Origin: JAOUEA01 sp035711865
GTDB taxonomy: Bacteria > Actinomycetota > UBA4738 > HRBIN12
NCBI GenBank assembly: GCA_035711865.1
Contig: DASTBT010000055.1
Span: 1-24,611 of the forward strand
Direction: 5' to 3'
Length of the DNA: 24,611 nucleotides
The translations under genes were made by a program, and so were the position numbers. The notes under the pieces were generated by a model. That model saw only the letters and a program-made list of their open reading frames with translations, was not told the DNA's origin and made no database searches. Positions 7,024 to 14,849 of this stretch are shown here, piece after piece (position 1 is the stretch's first letter; each line of letters starts with the position of its first letter).

Positions 7024-8567
7024 TTGAGGCGCTGGTCGTCGCCTCCGTACCAATCGACGCCGTGGGGAGCGGTCCGCACCGTGATCGTGCGGATGTTCGT
7101 GAAGTCGTGGAAGGACTCCCAGCCACCTTCGCGTCCGGTGCCGCTGTCCCTGACCCCACCCCATGGTGCCGCGGGATCCAGCCGATGGTGGTCGTTCACC
7201 CACACGATCCCGTGCGAGGAGCGTTCGGCCACCCGCAGGGCGCGAGCGACATCGCGGGTCCAGATCGACGAACCGAGGCCGTACGGGGAGTCGTTCGCCT
7301 GGCCAACGGCGTCGTCCTCGTCGTCGAAGGGCACGACGACCGCGACCGGGCCGAAGATCTCCTCACGGGCGCAGCGCGACGCGTTCGTGAGGCCCGTGAT
7401 GACCGTCGGCTCGACGAAGAAGCCGCCCTCGAGCCCCGGCACCTCGGGGGTGCCTCCACCTGTGCGGACATCGCCGCCTTCCTCGGCCCCGAGCTGGACG
7501 AACCCGAGGACCCGGTCGCGCGCCGCGGCGGAGATCAACGGGCCCAGCTGCGTCGAACCGTCGAAGGGGTCGCCGATGCGGATCGAGCGGGCGACGTTCA
7601 CCAGCTCGTCCACGAACGCGTCGTGGATCGAACGCTGCACGATCAACCGGCTTCCGCAGATGCACGTCTGCCCGGCCGCCACGAACGCGCCGAACGCGAC
7701 ACCCTTGGCGGCGTCCGCGATGTCGACGTCGTCGAAGACGAGCACCGGCGTCTTCCCGCCCAGCTCCACGGTCACCTTCGCGAAGTGCGCGGCCGCGGCC
7801 CGCGCGACCTGTCGCCCGGCGGCGGTACCGCCCGTGAACGTCACCTTGCCCACGTCGGGGTGGGCGGCCAATCGCGCGCCGGCGGTCGCCCCGATGCCCG
7901 GAGTCACGTTCAGCACCCCGGCGGGCACCCCGGCTTCGAGGGCGATGCCGCCCAGCAGCAGGCTCGTGAGCGGGGTGAGCTCCGACGGCTTCAACACGAC
8001 GCTGTTGCCGGTCGCGAGCGCGGGCGCAAGGCTCTTCGATCCGATCATCATGGGGTGGTTGAACGAGCTCAGGATGCCAGCGACCCCGATCGGGAACCTC
8101 GTCGTATAGGTGTGGTACGGACCCGGCATCTGGATCACGTCGGAGCGGTCGGCCATCAGCAGCGCAGCGTTGTACCGGTACCACTCGGGCAGCCTGGCGA
8201 GCTGAGCTCGCGTCTCGCCGATCGGACGGCCGTTGCAGAGGGTCTCGAGCTGGTACAGATCGTCGATGCGATCCTCGATCGCGTCGGCGAACGTGCCGAG
8301 GGCTCGCGCTCGGGACGCCGGCGTCATGCCGCTCCACGCGCCATCGTCGAAGGCCGCCCGGGCGGCGGCGACCGCGGCGTCGATGTCTTCCTCGCCGGCG
8401 CCGGCGACATCGGTGACCGGTCGTCCGGTCGATGGGTCCGTGACGGTCAGCCGGTCGCCCGAGCGCGCCTGCACCCACTCCCCGCCGACGAGCAGCTCCC
8501 GAGGCACGTCGATCGAGGCCAGGACATCCTCGGCCCTCGTGGTTCCTTCCGCGCGCTCGATGGCCAT
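7020..8567 (-). CDS. NAD(P)-dependent aldehyde dehydrogenase
   Basis: This 515-residue ALDH-superfamily enzyme oxidises an aldehyde to the acid. The catalytic residues fall at the standard positions: Cys302 in GQTCICGSR and Glu268 in VELGGKTP. N170 (FNHP) and K193 (LKPSE) are also present, as is EIFGPVAVV. The FNHPMMIG segment is the variant seen in some ring-cleavage or heterocycle-degradation aldehyde dehydrogenases, rather than the FPWNFP of betaine/succinate-semialdehyde types. The ATG start lies 14 nt after the ATPase gene, so it is probably the last gene of the transporter operon. That suggests it metabolises what the transporter imports, or a product of it. Its own GAGGAG is rather far from the ATG (about 15 nt). 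Substrate unknown. Confidence 0.92.
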   Translation of the reverse strand: MAIERAEGTTRAEDVLASIDVPRELLVGGEWVQARSGDRLTVTDPSTGRPVTDVAGAGEEDIDAAVAAARAAFDDGAWSGMTPASRARALGTFADAIEDRIDDLYQLETLCNGRPIGETRAQLARLPEWYRYNAALLMADRSDVIQMPGPYHTYTTRFPIGVAGILSSFNHPMMIGSKSLAPALATGNSVVLKPSELTPLTSLLLGGIALEAGVPAGVLNVTPGIGATAGARLAAHPDVGKVTFTGGTAAGRQVARAAAAHFAKVTVELGGKTPVLVFDDVDIADAAKGVAFGAFVAAGQTCICGSRLIVQRSIHDAFVDELVNVARSIRIGDPFDGSTQLGPLISAAARDRVLGFVQLGAEEGGDVRTGGGTPEVPGLEGGFFVEPTVITGLTNASRCAREEIFGPVAVVVPFDDEDDAVGQANDSPYGLGSSIWTRDVARALRVAERSSHGIVWVNDHHRLDPAAPWGGVRDSGTGREGGWESFHDFTNIRTITVRTAPHGVDWYGGDDQRLN

Positions 8568-8581
8568 GGGGGCGGCGCTCC

Positions 8582-9358
8582 TCAGCTCGCGATCGACGAG
8601 GCCTTCGCGGCCTCGACCTCGGCCTGCATCGTCTCGAACCGACCGAGCAGCTCGGCCTGCATCGTGGCGACCTGCGTGTCGGACGCCTTCCGGGGCCGCG
8701 GGAGATCGACCTCGACGTCGGCGTAGAGTCGGCCGCCGGGGGCCAGGACGATGATGCGATCGGACAGCTGCACCGCCTCGGCGACGTCGTGGGTGACGAA
8801 CAGGACGGTCTTCTGCGTCTTCGCCCAGATGTCCTGGAGCTGCTCTCGCAGCGACCGAGCGGTGATCGCGTCGAGGTGGCTGAACGGCTCGTCCATCAGC
8901 AAGAGGTCGGGCTCGACCGCGAACGCCCGCGCGATGCCCACCCGCTGCTGCATGCCGCCCGACAGCTGGGCGGGGAACTTGCCGTCGGCATCACCGAGCC
9001 CGACGAGCTCCAGATACGTGGTGGCGCGCTCCCGCGCGGTCGATCCCGTCTCGTCGATGACGTAGAGCATGTTCTGCATCACGGTCCGCCATGGCAACAG
9101 GCGCGGGTCCTGGAACACGTAGCCGAGACGCGCCGGTCGTTCCCCCTCCGAGACGGTGGCCGCGCCGGAGCTCGATGTCTCGATGCCGGACAGGATGTTC
9201 AGCAGGGTGCTCTTGCCGCACCCGGACGGGCCCACGACCGACACGAACACGTGCCCTTCGATCGTGAAGCTCAGGTCGTCGATCGCCGTCGTCGGCGAGG
9301 AGCCACGTTCGATCGCCGGGAACGTCTTCCTCAGGTGGTCGACCGTGAGCGTGGCCAC
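8582..9358 (-). CDS. ABC transporter ATPase, NitT/TauT type
   Basis: This 258-residue cytoplasmic subunit powers the importer encoded upstream. It has Walker A GPSGCGKST (43-51), Q-loop Q83 (FQDPRLLPW), signature LSGGMQQR (132-139), Walker B LLLMDEP (152-158), the D-loop SHLD and switch His190 (VTHDVAEAV). The order and the FQDxRLLPW form are typical of nitrate/sulfonate/taurine/pyrimidine importers. The open frame extends 63 codons upstream, but that stretch lies in the permease gene. GTG 9358 is chosen because it has GAGGAG just upstream and gives the normal N-terminus. It is 25 nt after the second permease. The last 40 residues are helical and Gln/Glu/Ala-rich. Confidence 0.93.
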   Translation of the reverse strand: MATLTVDHLRKTFPAIERGSSPTTAIDDLSFTIEGHVFVSVVGPSGCGKSTLLNILSGIETSSSGAATVSEGERPARLGYVFQDPRLLPWRTVMQNMLYVIDETGSTARERATTYLELVGLGDADGKFPAQLSGGMQQRVGIARAFAVEPDLLLMDEPFSHLDAITARSLREQLQDIWAKTQKTVLFVTHDVAEAVQLSDRIIVLAPGGRLYADVEVDLPRPRKASDTQVATMQAELLGRFETMQAEVEAAKASSIAS

Positions 9359-9383
9359 TCTCCAACTCCTCTCGTTGGGCGGC

Positions 9384-10277
9384 TCAGGCGCCCTTGACCC
9401 CGACGTCGATCTCTTCGGCCTCGCGCTCGATCGTGGACAGCTGCGCGTCGCGCCAGCGGAACGCTCGGCGCTGCAGACGTACGAGCACCAACCGGTCCAG
9501 CGCCACGATGAACCCGATGAACAGCACCACCCACGCCACGAACCCACGGTAGCGGTTCGCGTCGTACCAGTAGCGGCTGCGCCAGCCGACCCCTTCGCTC
9601 GACGAGAACCATTCGGCGAGCAGGACCGCGTTCCATCCGATGATCACCGCGAACCGGAAGCCGGCGAAGATGTACCCGGTGATGGCCGGAATCTGCATGT
9701 GGCGCAACCGCTTCATCCGCGACACGTGGAACGCCCCCGACATCCTCCTGAGCTCGCGCGGGATCGCCTGGATCCCTTGTACGACGTTGACGGAGACGAA
9801 GGGGAACGCAGACAGGAACGTCGTGATCACGACGGCGTCGTCACCGAGTCCGAACCACATCTGGGTGAGGAACGCCCAGATGATCGCGGGGAGCGCGACG
9901 AGCACGAGCAGCGTGTCCTTGAACAACGCCTCGGCGAGCTTCGATCCGCCGATCAGCACCCCGACCGCGATCCCGAGCACCAACGAGATCGCGATCCCGA
10001 GCCCGAAGCGGGGGAGCGTCGAGGCGAAATGCTCGATGAACTCACCCCGGACGATGCCCCCGTGCGACCCACCCGTGACCTCGATCCAGAGGAACTGGAA
10101 CGTTTCGAGCGGCGCAGGGAACCGGTCCTCGTACACCGATGCGAGCCACCAGATGAACAACAGGAACACGTAGCTCGCCGCGCGAGCGAAGCGCTGTGAC
10201 CGGAGGAACCGCCGGACGGAGTCGGCCCCGCCGCCGCCCGACGACCCTGCCCGCGTTCGATCGATCGCGATGCTCAT
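9384..10277 (-). CDS. ABC transporter permease, NitT/TauT type, second subunit
   Basis: This 297-residue inner-membrane protein has a cytoplasmic N-terminus rich in Gly/Ser/Arg and about six hydrophobic helices. The first is near residues 36-48 (YVFLLFIWWLAS) and the last near 258-274. The coupling region contains the Gly-rich loop (GFRFAVIIGWN...EGVG) typical of the SsuC/TauC family. Its C-terminal LVLVRLQRRAFRWR matches the partner permease, showing that the two are paralogues forming a heterodimer. Its ATG at 10277 overlaps the stop of the preceding permease as ATGA, so translation is coupled. It is the third gene of the importer operon. Confidence 0.92.
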   Translation of the reverse strand: MSIAIDRTRAGSSGGGGADSVRRFLRSQRFARAASYVFLLFIWWLASVYEDRFPAPLETFQFLWIEVTGGSHGGIVRGEFIEHFASTLPRFGLGIAISLVLGIAVGVLIGGSKLAEALFKDTLLVLVALPAIIWAFLTQMWFGLGDDAVVITTFLSAFPFVSVNVVQGIQAIPRELRRMSGAFHVSRMKRLRHMQIPAITGYIFAGFRFAVIIGWNAVLLAEWFSSSEGVGWRSRYWYDANRYRGFVAWVVLFIGFIVALDRLVLVRLQRRAFRWRDAQLSTIEREAEEIDVGVKGA

Positions 10278-11104
10278 GGCTGGTCCTCGATCCGCCACCG
10301 GAAGAGGTACCGCTCGAGCCTCACGAGGACGAATCGCTCGACGAGCAGCATGAACAGGATGAACAGGAACACCCATGCCAACGTGCCGGGGATCGAGAAG
10401 TCCTCGAACTCGCGGCGGATCTGGAACCCGACGCCGCTCGACGAACCGAAGACCTCGGTCAGCTGCTCCACCTTCCACGCGAGCGCGAACGACAGGCGCA
10501 CGCCCGCGAACGCGAACGGCGCGATCGTCGGGACGAGCACGTGTCGAACGACGGCCGACCGTCGGCGGCCGAACGCGTCGCTCATCGTCACGAGCTTGCG
10601 ATCCACGGAGTCCAGGCCCTCGGCGACGTTGATCGCGATGTACGGCATCGAGACGAGCGCGACCGAAACGACCGGCCCGAGGATCGAGATGCCGAACAGA
10701 ACCAGGGCCAGCACGGCATACGTGATCCCCGGGATGCTCCCGGCCACCATCACCATGTCGTGGAAGAACGCCCGCCACCATCGGCTGGTGCCCATCAGGT
10801 ACCCGACGGGGAAGCCGATCGCCAAGGCGAGCCCGAAGCCGTAGAGCAGCCGCTCGATCGTCGCCCAGAAGTTCGTCGCGAAGGCGCCAGACTCGACGAT
10901 CTCCCACATCACCTGCCCGATCTCGAGCGGCGGCGGCAGGACGAACTCGTCGAAGACGAACCTCGACAGGACCGTCCAGAGCAGCAGGAACCCGCCGGCC
11001 CCGATGATCAGGCCGGTGACCCCGCGGACGCGGCGGCGGGCGGCGAGCGACAGGTGAGCGCTTCCGCGCGGGCCGTGCCCGGCGGCGGTCGGGGTCGCTG
11101 CCAC
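10274..11104 (-). CDS. ABC transporter permease, NitT/TauT type, first subunit
   Basis: This 276-residue inner-membrane protein has a polar N-terminus of about 28 residues and then hydrophobic helices at roughly 30-47, 83-104, 125-147 and 150-167, with further helices to 262. The coupling loop (GVRLSFALAWKVEQLTEVFG...GVG) and the end RFVLVRLERYLFRWR match the second permease. GTG 11104 is used; no good ribosome site is visible, so the true start may lie a few codons downstream. It is 40 nt after the substrate-binding lipoprotein and overlaps the second permease by ATGA. Having two different permeases, rather than one homodimer, is a feature of this importer. Confidence 0.9.
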   Translation of the reverse strand: MAATPTAAGHGPRGSAHLSLAARRRVRGVTGLIIGAGGFLLLWTVLSRFVFDEFVLPPPLEIGQVMWEIVESGAFATNFWATIERLLYGFGLALAIGFPVGYLMGTSRWWRAFFHDMVMVAGSIPGITYAVLALVLFGISILGPVVSVALVSMPYIAINVAEGLDSVDRKLVTMSDAFGRRRSAVVRHVLVPTIAPFAFAGVRLSFALAWKVEQLTEVFGSSSGVGFQIRREFEDFSIPGTLAWVFLFILFMLLVERFVLVRLERYLFRWRIEDQP

Positions 11105-11144
11105 CTCTCAGCTCACCTGTCGCTCGCTCCGAACCTGATCTCCG

Positions 11145-12200
11145 CTACGGCGCCGGGACCACGTCGAACGTGGGAGCATCGGGGTTATCCGACAGCCCGG
11201 CATCGTTCAGCATCGGGAAGAGCTGCGACTCGGTCTCCACCCATGCGTCGTCGAGATAGATGGACTCCACGAACCAGTCGTGTTCGGCGAGGTAATCCTT
11301 CATGAACTGGATCTCCTCGTCGGTCTCGACGGCGAAGTGCTGTGGGTAGCTCTCGATGATCGCGTCCTGGTTCGCCTGCCACTCCTGGATACCCCGGTCC
11401 CACATCTCGAGGAAGAACGCGACCTCGTCGGGGTGTGCGTCGTACCAGTCCGTCGGGGCCATGAAGATGTTGATCATCGGCCCCTCGTGGTCCGGAGCGT
11501 TGACGACGTCCTCGGCGTAGATATCGGCCGCGGTCCGCCCGTCGTAGAGCGGCACGATGTCGCCGTTCACCAGCGGCGGCACGTTGAAGTCCGGGAGCAC
11601 CAGCGCCGCATCGACCTCACCGTCGGCCAGAAGCGCTCCGGTGTTCGTGAGGTCGGTCAGCACGAGCTCGAAGTCGCCGCCCCCGGTGCGGAAGTCGAGC
11701 CCGTACAGCTCGTTGGCGAGGATCCCCCAGATCACGGTCGACGACACCGTGTCCCAGACGGCGATCTTCGCGCCCTGCAGGTCCTCGAGGCTCTTCGCAT
11801 CGGAGTCGGGCCGCACCGTCAGGATGCTCCGGTCGATGTTGTACTTCCCGAAGATCGTGGCGGGGTTCCCCGTTTCCTCCTCGAGGAGCGGCACCTCGAA
11901 CGACGCGATGGACACGATGTCGGCGTGCCCGCCCGCGTAGAGCCCGAACTCGTCCCAGCTCGCCTGCTCGATGATGCGGATGCCGGATTCGGCCTCCATC
12001 TCCTCGCGGATGCCGGAGTCCTTCAGGTAGTCCCACACCGGGTCGGGCGCGAACGTGAACCGGATGACGCCATCCTCGCCGGTGGTCTCCGCGCCTTCGT
12101 CACCCCCACCCCCACCCCCGCCGTCGTCGGAACACGCCACGGCGACGAGCGTCATCGCGAGCACGAGGGTCAGCGCCTTGAACCCGTTCCTCCCCCTCAT
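11145..12200 (-). CDS. ABC transporter substrate-binding lipoprotein, NMT1/THI5-like
   Basis: This 351-residue extracellular lipoprotein captures the substrate for the NitT/TauT importer. It starts with MRGRNGFK, a hydrophobic stretch at 9-22 and a lipobox AVAC ending at Cys23, followed by an acidic, Gly-rich linker (24-40) typical of actinobacterial lipoproteins. The mature part is the two-lobed type II binding fold: ISMASFE-like and AKIAVWDTVSS segments in lobe 1, and GEVDAALVLPDF in the hinge region. ATG 12200 is preferred to GTG 12290 because it places the signal peptide correctly and has an AAGGGGG site upstream. The family binds sulfonates, thiamine pyrimidines, aromatic acids and other small anions or heterocycles; the ligand here is unknown. 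It is the first gene of the operon. Confidence 0.93.
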   Translation of the reverse strand: MRGRNGFKALTLVLAMTLVAVACSDDGGGGGGGDEGAETTGEDGVIRFTFAPDPVWDYLKDSGIREEMEAESGIRIIEQASWDEFGLYAGGHADIVSIASFEVPLLEEETGNPATIFGKYNIDRSILTVRPDSDAKSLEDLQGAKIAVWDTVSSTVIWGILANELYGLDFRTGGGDFELVLTDLTNTGALLADGEVDAALVLPDFNVPPLVNGDIVPLYDGRTAADIYAEDVVNAPDHEGPMINIFMAPTDWYDAHPDEVAFFLEMWDRGIQEWQANQDAIIESYPQHFAVETDEEIQFMKDYLAEHDWFVESIYLDDAWVETESQLFPMLNDAGLSDNPDAPTFDVVPAP

Positions 12201-12288
12201 CGGATCTGCATCCCCCTTCCGTCCGTCGACCGGACAGTCGCCCCGAGGCCGATAGCCTCCCGTTCCGCAGGCAATCCGTTGATTGCGC

Positions 12289-12302
12289 ACTGTATATAAT
12301 GT
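12289..12302 (-). promoter_or_regulatory. AT-rich imperfect palindrome, likely promoter/operator of the transporter operon
   Basis: ACTGTATATAATGT is the most AT-rich spot in its surroundings and an imperfect palindrome (10 of 14 positions symmetric). It lies about 90 nt upstream of the lipoprotein start. On the minus strand it offers TACAGT or TATATA as a -10 box, which would give a leader of about 80 nt. GTCT-AAGC-AGAC at 12301-12312 forms a second small inverted repeat next to it. Its right part, GTATATAATGT, matches GTACATGATGT before the RidA gene in 9 of 11 positions. No clear -35 box was found. Confidence 0.45.
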
Positions 12303-12353
12303 CTAAGCAGACTGACCCCTCGGACCGTATCCGTCAAGGCAACGGCGGGGAGC

Positions 12354-13070
12354 TCAGAACTTCCCGACCACTCGGAGGCCGCTGAACACCAGCGCGTCCA
12401 CCGATGCCTCCGATGCGGTCGCCGGATCCATCGCTCGTGTGAAGATCAGGAAGTGCTTCATCTCGCGGAGCGCGAATGCGTCGATCTGCTCCAGGCGCGC
12501 GAGGCGTTCGTCGACGCGCTCCGCGAGTCGATCGCGCGGGACGATCTCGGTCACGAGTCCCGCTCGCTCCGCACGTTCGGCGCCGATCGGGTCGCCGGTC
12601 GAGACCATGTCGTAGAGCAGTCGGGGAGGCAGCATGAACCGTGCCCAGCTGATCACGACGGCGGGCGCGAACCCCGCTCGGATCTCCGGGAACGTGAAGG
12701 TGGCGCCGTCTGCGGCGACGGCGATGTCGCTGGCGCCGACGATGCCGACCCCGAAGCCCGCTGCGCTGCCGTTGATCTCCGCGACGACCGTCAACGGAGT
12801 CGTGCGAAGCGTCTCGAACACGGTCGAGATGCGACGGGCCATCGCGCGTATCTCATCGGGATCGGCCCCGCCCTTGTCCCTGCCCAGGCAGAAGGTGTCT
12901 CCCTCGGCACGAAGCCGGATGAAGCGGAGACCCTCGTTGTTCCCGGCATCGGCCACCGCGCTCACGAACTCGTCCATCATCCCCCGCGAGAAGCGGTTCC
13001 CCTCGCCGGAGTCGAACGTCACGGTCAGGGTCGCGCCCGTCGCGTCGATCCGCAGTCCGTCAGCACTCAT
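12354..13070 (-). CDS. crotonase-fold (enoyl-CoA hydratase/isomerase family) protein
   Basis: This 238-residue protein probably acts on a CoA thioester in the cytoplasm. The oxyanion-hole segments are FCLGRD (60-65) and NGSAAGFGVG (100-109). The second catalytic Glu of classical hydratases aligns with E129 (FPEIRAGF). The first aligns with G109 and is missing, so simple enoyl-CoA hydration is unlikely; an isomerase, hydrolase, lyase or other crotonase activity fits better. It is a little shorter than the usual 255-265 residues. Its ATG overlaps the stop of the MFS gene as ATGA with GGAGGACGAG just upstream, so the two are translationally coupled. The alignment of the Glu positions was made by eye against the rat enzyme. 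Confidence 0.85.
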   Translation of the reverse strand: MSADGLRIDATGATLTVTFDSGEGNRFSRGMMDEFVSAVADAGNNEGLRFIRLRAEGDTFCLGRDKGGADPDEIRAMARRISTVFETLRTTPLTVVAEINGSAAGFGVGIVGASDIAVAADGATFTFPEIRAGFAPAVVISWARFMLPPRLLYDMVSTGDPIGAERAERAGLVTEIVPRDRLAERVDERLARLEQIDAFALREMKHFLIFTRAMDPATASEASVDALVFSGLRVVGKF

Positions 13071-14455
13071 CTCGTCCTCCTCCTGCGCCGTCGGCGCATC
13101 GATCCGTCATCGGGCGTTCGGTCGATGTCCCCGAACGCGATCCAAGCCCCGGCGAGGCCGCACAGCGCAGCGACCGCGGCGAACGCCACCGCCGTACCGC
13201 CGCCCTCGACGGCCGTGCCGCCGAGGATCCCGCCGATGCCGAACGATCCGAGCCTCAGCACGTTGAGCGTCGACATGCCGACCGCGTTCGCGCCGGCCTC
13301 CGTGCGGCTGAACGCGGTGAGCGAAGGGGCCAGGAGCCATCCGGCCCCGATGCCGAGCATCACGAGAGCGGGGACGGCCGGCCACCAGGACCCTGCGGCG
13401 GCGGCAACGGCGAGCCCTGCGAGCCCGGCGGAGCACCCCAGCAGCCCCCGCCGGAGGCGCCGCTCGTACGGCACGGCATCCCGACGCCCGGTGATCGGTC
13501 CCAGCGCGGCCATCGTGAGGGTCATCGCCATCACGGTCGCAGCGGCGGCCCCGGCGCCGAAGCCGCCATCGACGATGAGCCATGCCGGCACCGCCACCTG
13601 CACCAACCCGACGGCCACCATCTGCAAGGACGAACCGAGGCTCGACCGCCGGGTGGCCCGGTCGCGGAGCCACAGCCGAGGTGCCGCCAGTGTTCCGCCC
13701 GGGCGGCTCAACCGGACCGCCCCAGCGACGCTGATCGCGCAGCACGCTGCGGCCGCCGATGCCAGAGGCCACGCCCCGACCGAGAGCGCGGTGAGGGTCG
13801 CCATCGTCGTGCCGGTGAGCATGGCCACGGTCACCACGCCCCGCAGCGGGATCCCGTGATCTCGTCGGAAACGGGCCGGGAACGCTCGAAACGCCGTGAT
13901 CACCAATGCGATGCCGAGCAGGCAGGACGGCACGGTGACCCAGCGCCATCCGGCGATATCGATGATCGCACCGCCGATCAGCGGTGCGAAGGCGAGACCG
14001 AGCCCGTTCGAGGCGCCCCACCATCCCAGCGCTTTGGCTTGAGCGTCGCCGTGGAGCAGATATCCGGCCGCCTGCACCGAGACGGGGACGACCGCTGCGA
14101 GCGCGACCCCCTGCGCGAAGCGGGCGATCGCGACCATCGTCAGGCTCGGGGAGAGGGAGAGCAGCACCGAGGCGGCGAGCACGAGCACGCCGGACACCGA
14201 GATCAATCGCCGCGGGCCGAAGCGGGCCGAGGCCGCCCCCGCGAGCGGCATCGTGAATGCCATGGCAACGTTCAACAACACGACCACGGCCGCCACCAGC
14301 GCGATCGAGGCGTCGAACGAATCGGCGATCGCGGCCACGGCAACCGTCGCCGACGTGTTCACGACGGTGCCGGAGAGCCCGGCGACCGCGAGCTCGGCCG
14401 TCACCCACGAGGTCGTACCACTGGGCCGGGCACGCGCGGACAGCATCTCGTGCAC
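13067..14455 (-). CDS. MFS transporter, DHA2-like drug/metabolite exporter
   Basis: This 462-residue integral membrane protein belongs to the major facilitator superfamily and has about 12-14 hydrophobic segments. SARFGPRRLI near residues 80-90 is the loop 2-3 signature (GxLaDrxGrkxxl type), and the long, uncharged TM helices resemble the EmrB/QacA-type H+ antiporters. The C-terminus carries a run of seven arginines (MRRRRRRRTR), overlapping the ribosome site of the downstream crotonase gene. GTG 14455 is the longest start; ATG 14446 is equally possible, and neither has a clear ribosome site. Coupling to a crotonase suggests export or uptake of an organic acid or its precursor, but substrate and direction are unknown. 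Confidence 0.85.
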   Translation of the reverse strand: MHEMLSARARPSGTTSWVTAELAVAGLSGTVVNTSATVAVAAIADSFDASIALVAAVVVLLNVAMAFTMPLAGAASARFGPRRLISVSGVLVLAASVLLSLSPSLTMVAIARFAQGVALAAVVPVSVQAAGYLLHGDAQAKALGWWGASNGLGLAFAPLIGGAIIDIAGWRWVTVPSCLLGIALVITAFRAFPARFRRDHGIPLRGVVTVAMLTGTTMATLTALSVGAWPLASAAAACCAISVAGAVRLSRPGGTLAAPRLWLRDRATRRSSLGSSLQMVAVGLVQVAVPAWLIVDGGFGAGAAAATVMAMTLTMAALGPITGRRDAVPYERRLRRGLLGCSAGLAGLAVAAAAGSWWPAVPALVMLGIGAGWLLAPSLTAFSRTEAGANAVGMSTLNVLRLGSFGIGGILGGTAVEGGGTAVAFAAVAALCGLAGAWIAFGDIDRTPDDGSMRRRRRRRTR

Positions 14456-14568
14456 GATATCCGGTCCGCACCAGGTGCCGGCCGCGGACTCGCGCCCTCG
14501 AGTGCCCGGCGCGGCAGGCGTCCGACGGCGCCGTTCAGCTGCCGCTCTGACAGCTCTTCACTTCCCGC
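14456..14568. other. short gap between MFS gene and small gene
   Basis: These 113 bases separate the MFS start from the end of the small gene and should hold the MFS promoter on the - strand. The only structure seen is a weak inverted repeat at 14537-14555. No convincing -10/-35 pair or ribosome site was found. Confidence 0.3.
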
Positions 14569-14582
14569 TCAGCGGTGAGCGG
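14565..14582. terminator. short perfect hairpin at the 3' end of the small gene
   Basis: CCGCTCA (14565-14571) and TGAGCGG (14576-14582) form a perfect 7-bp stem with a GCGG loop. It overlaps the stop codon (14569-14571) of the small - strand gene. There is no T-tract, so it may be a weak or Rho-assisted terminator for that gene, or only a structured 3' end. A second weaker inverted repeat (AGCTG/CAGCT) lies at 14537-14555. Confidence 0.35.
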
Positions 14583-14754
14583 TGCTCAGCCCCCAACGCT
14601 CGCGCTCCAAGCGAGCGAGATGCTGGACGGCCTCGCGAACGGGGTCGTCGTCGGGGTGATCGGCCAGCCATGCGCGGGCCTCGGACATCGCGCTCGACGT
14701 CTGGTGCGGGGTCGCCGCCGACGAGAGCACGCGGAGAAGGTCGTCGCGATCCAT
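14569..14754 (-). CDS. small uncharacterised protein
   Basis: This 61-residue, probably soluble protein is not recognised. It is rich in Asp, Arg, Ala and Leu and looks mostly helical; the second half (residues 23-61) has SEARAWLADHP followed by REAVQHLARLERERWGL. The pattern of acidic and basic residues is what a real small helical protein shows, rather than the Arg/Pro/Ser-rich look of antisense frames. ATG 14754 is preferred over the longer frame start at 14790. No ribosome site is visible, but TAGAAC (- strand, 14767-14762) lies seven bases before the ATG, so the mRNA may be leaderless. It is divergent from purA across 95 bp. No function can be proposed. Confidence 0.55.
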   Translation of the reverse strand: MDRDDLLRVLSSAATPHQTSSAMSEARAWLADHPDDDPVREAVQHLARLERERWGLSTAHR

Positions 14755-14834
14755 GCAGGCAGTTCTACCCCGATGCGGAGCCGATGCCACGGAACGGAGG
14801 CCGTTTTCACAGCAGCGTCACAAGCTCCCATCGG

Positions 14835-14840
14835 TAGACT
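14835..14840 (+). promoter_or_regulatory. TAGACT -10 box of purA, leaderless type
   Basis: TAGACT fits the actinobacterial TANNNT -10 box. Standard spacing predicts transcription from about 14847, three bases before the purA ATG at 14850, and no Shine-Dalgarno sequence exists there. The transcript is therefore probably leaderless or nearly so. No good -35 box is visible. The same hexamer precedes the purD unit. Confidence 0.6.
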
Positions 14841-14849
14841 CACCGCGAC

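Noticed and set aside
6207..8726. 839-codon + strand frame across the monooxygenase and aldehyde dehydrogenase
   Set aside because: It crosses two well-supported genes in a wrong frame and strand, is Arg/Ala-rich throughout and has no start signal or domain.
12104..12122. C-rich six-base repeat in the lipoprotein gene as a phase-variable tract
   Set aside because: It encodes the Gly linker after the lipobox; gain or loss of a six-base unit stays in frame, so it would not switch the gene.
11145..12290. Longer lipoprotein starting at GTG 12290
   Set aside because: It would bury the signal peptide 30 residues inside and start within the presumed promoter.
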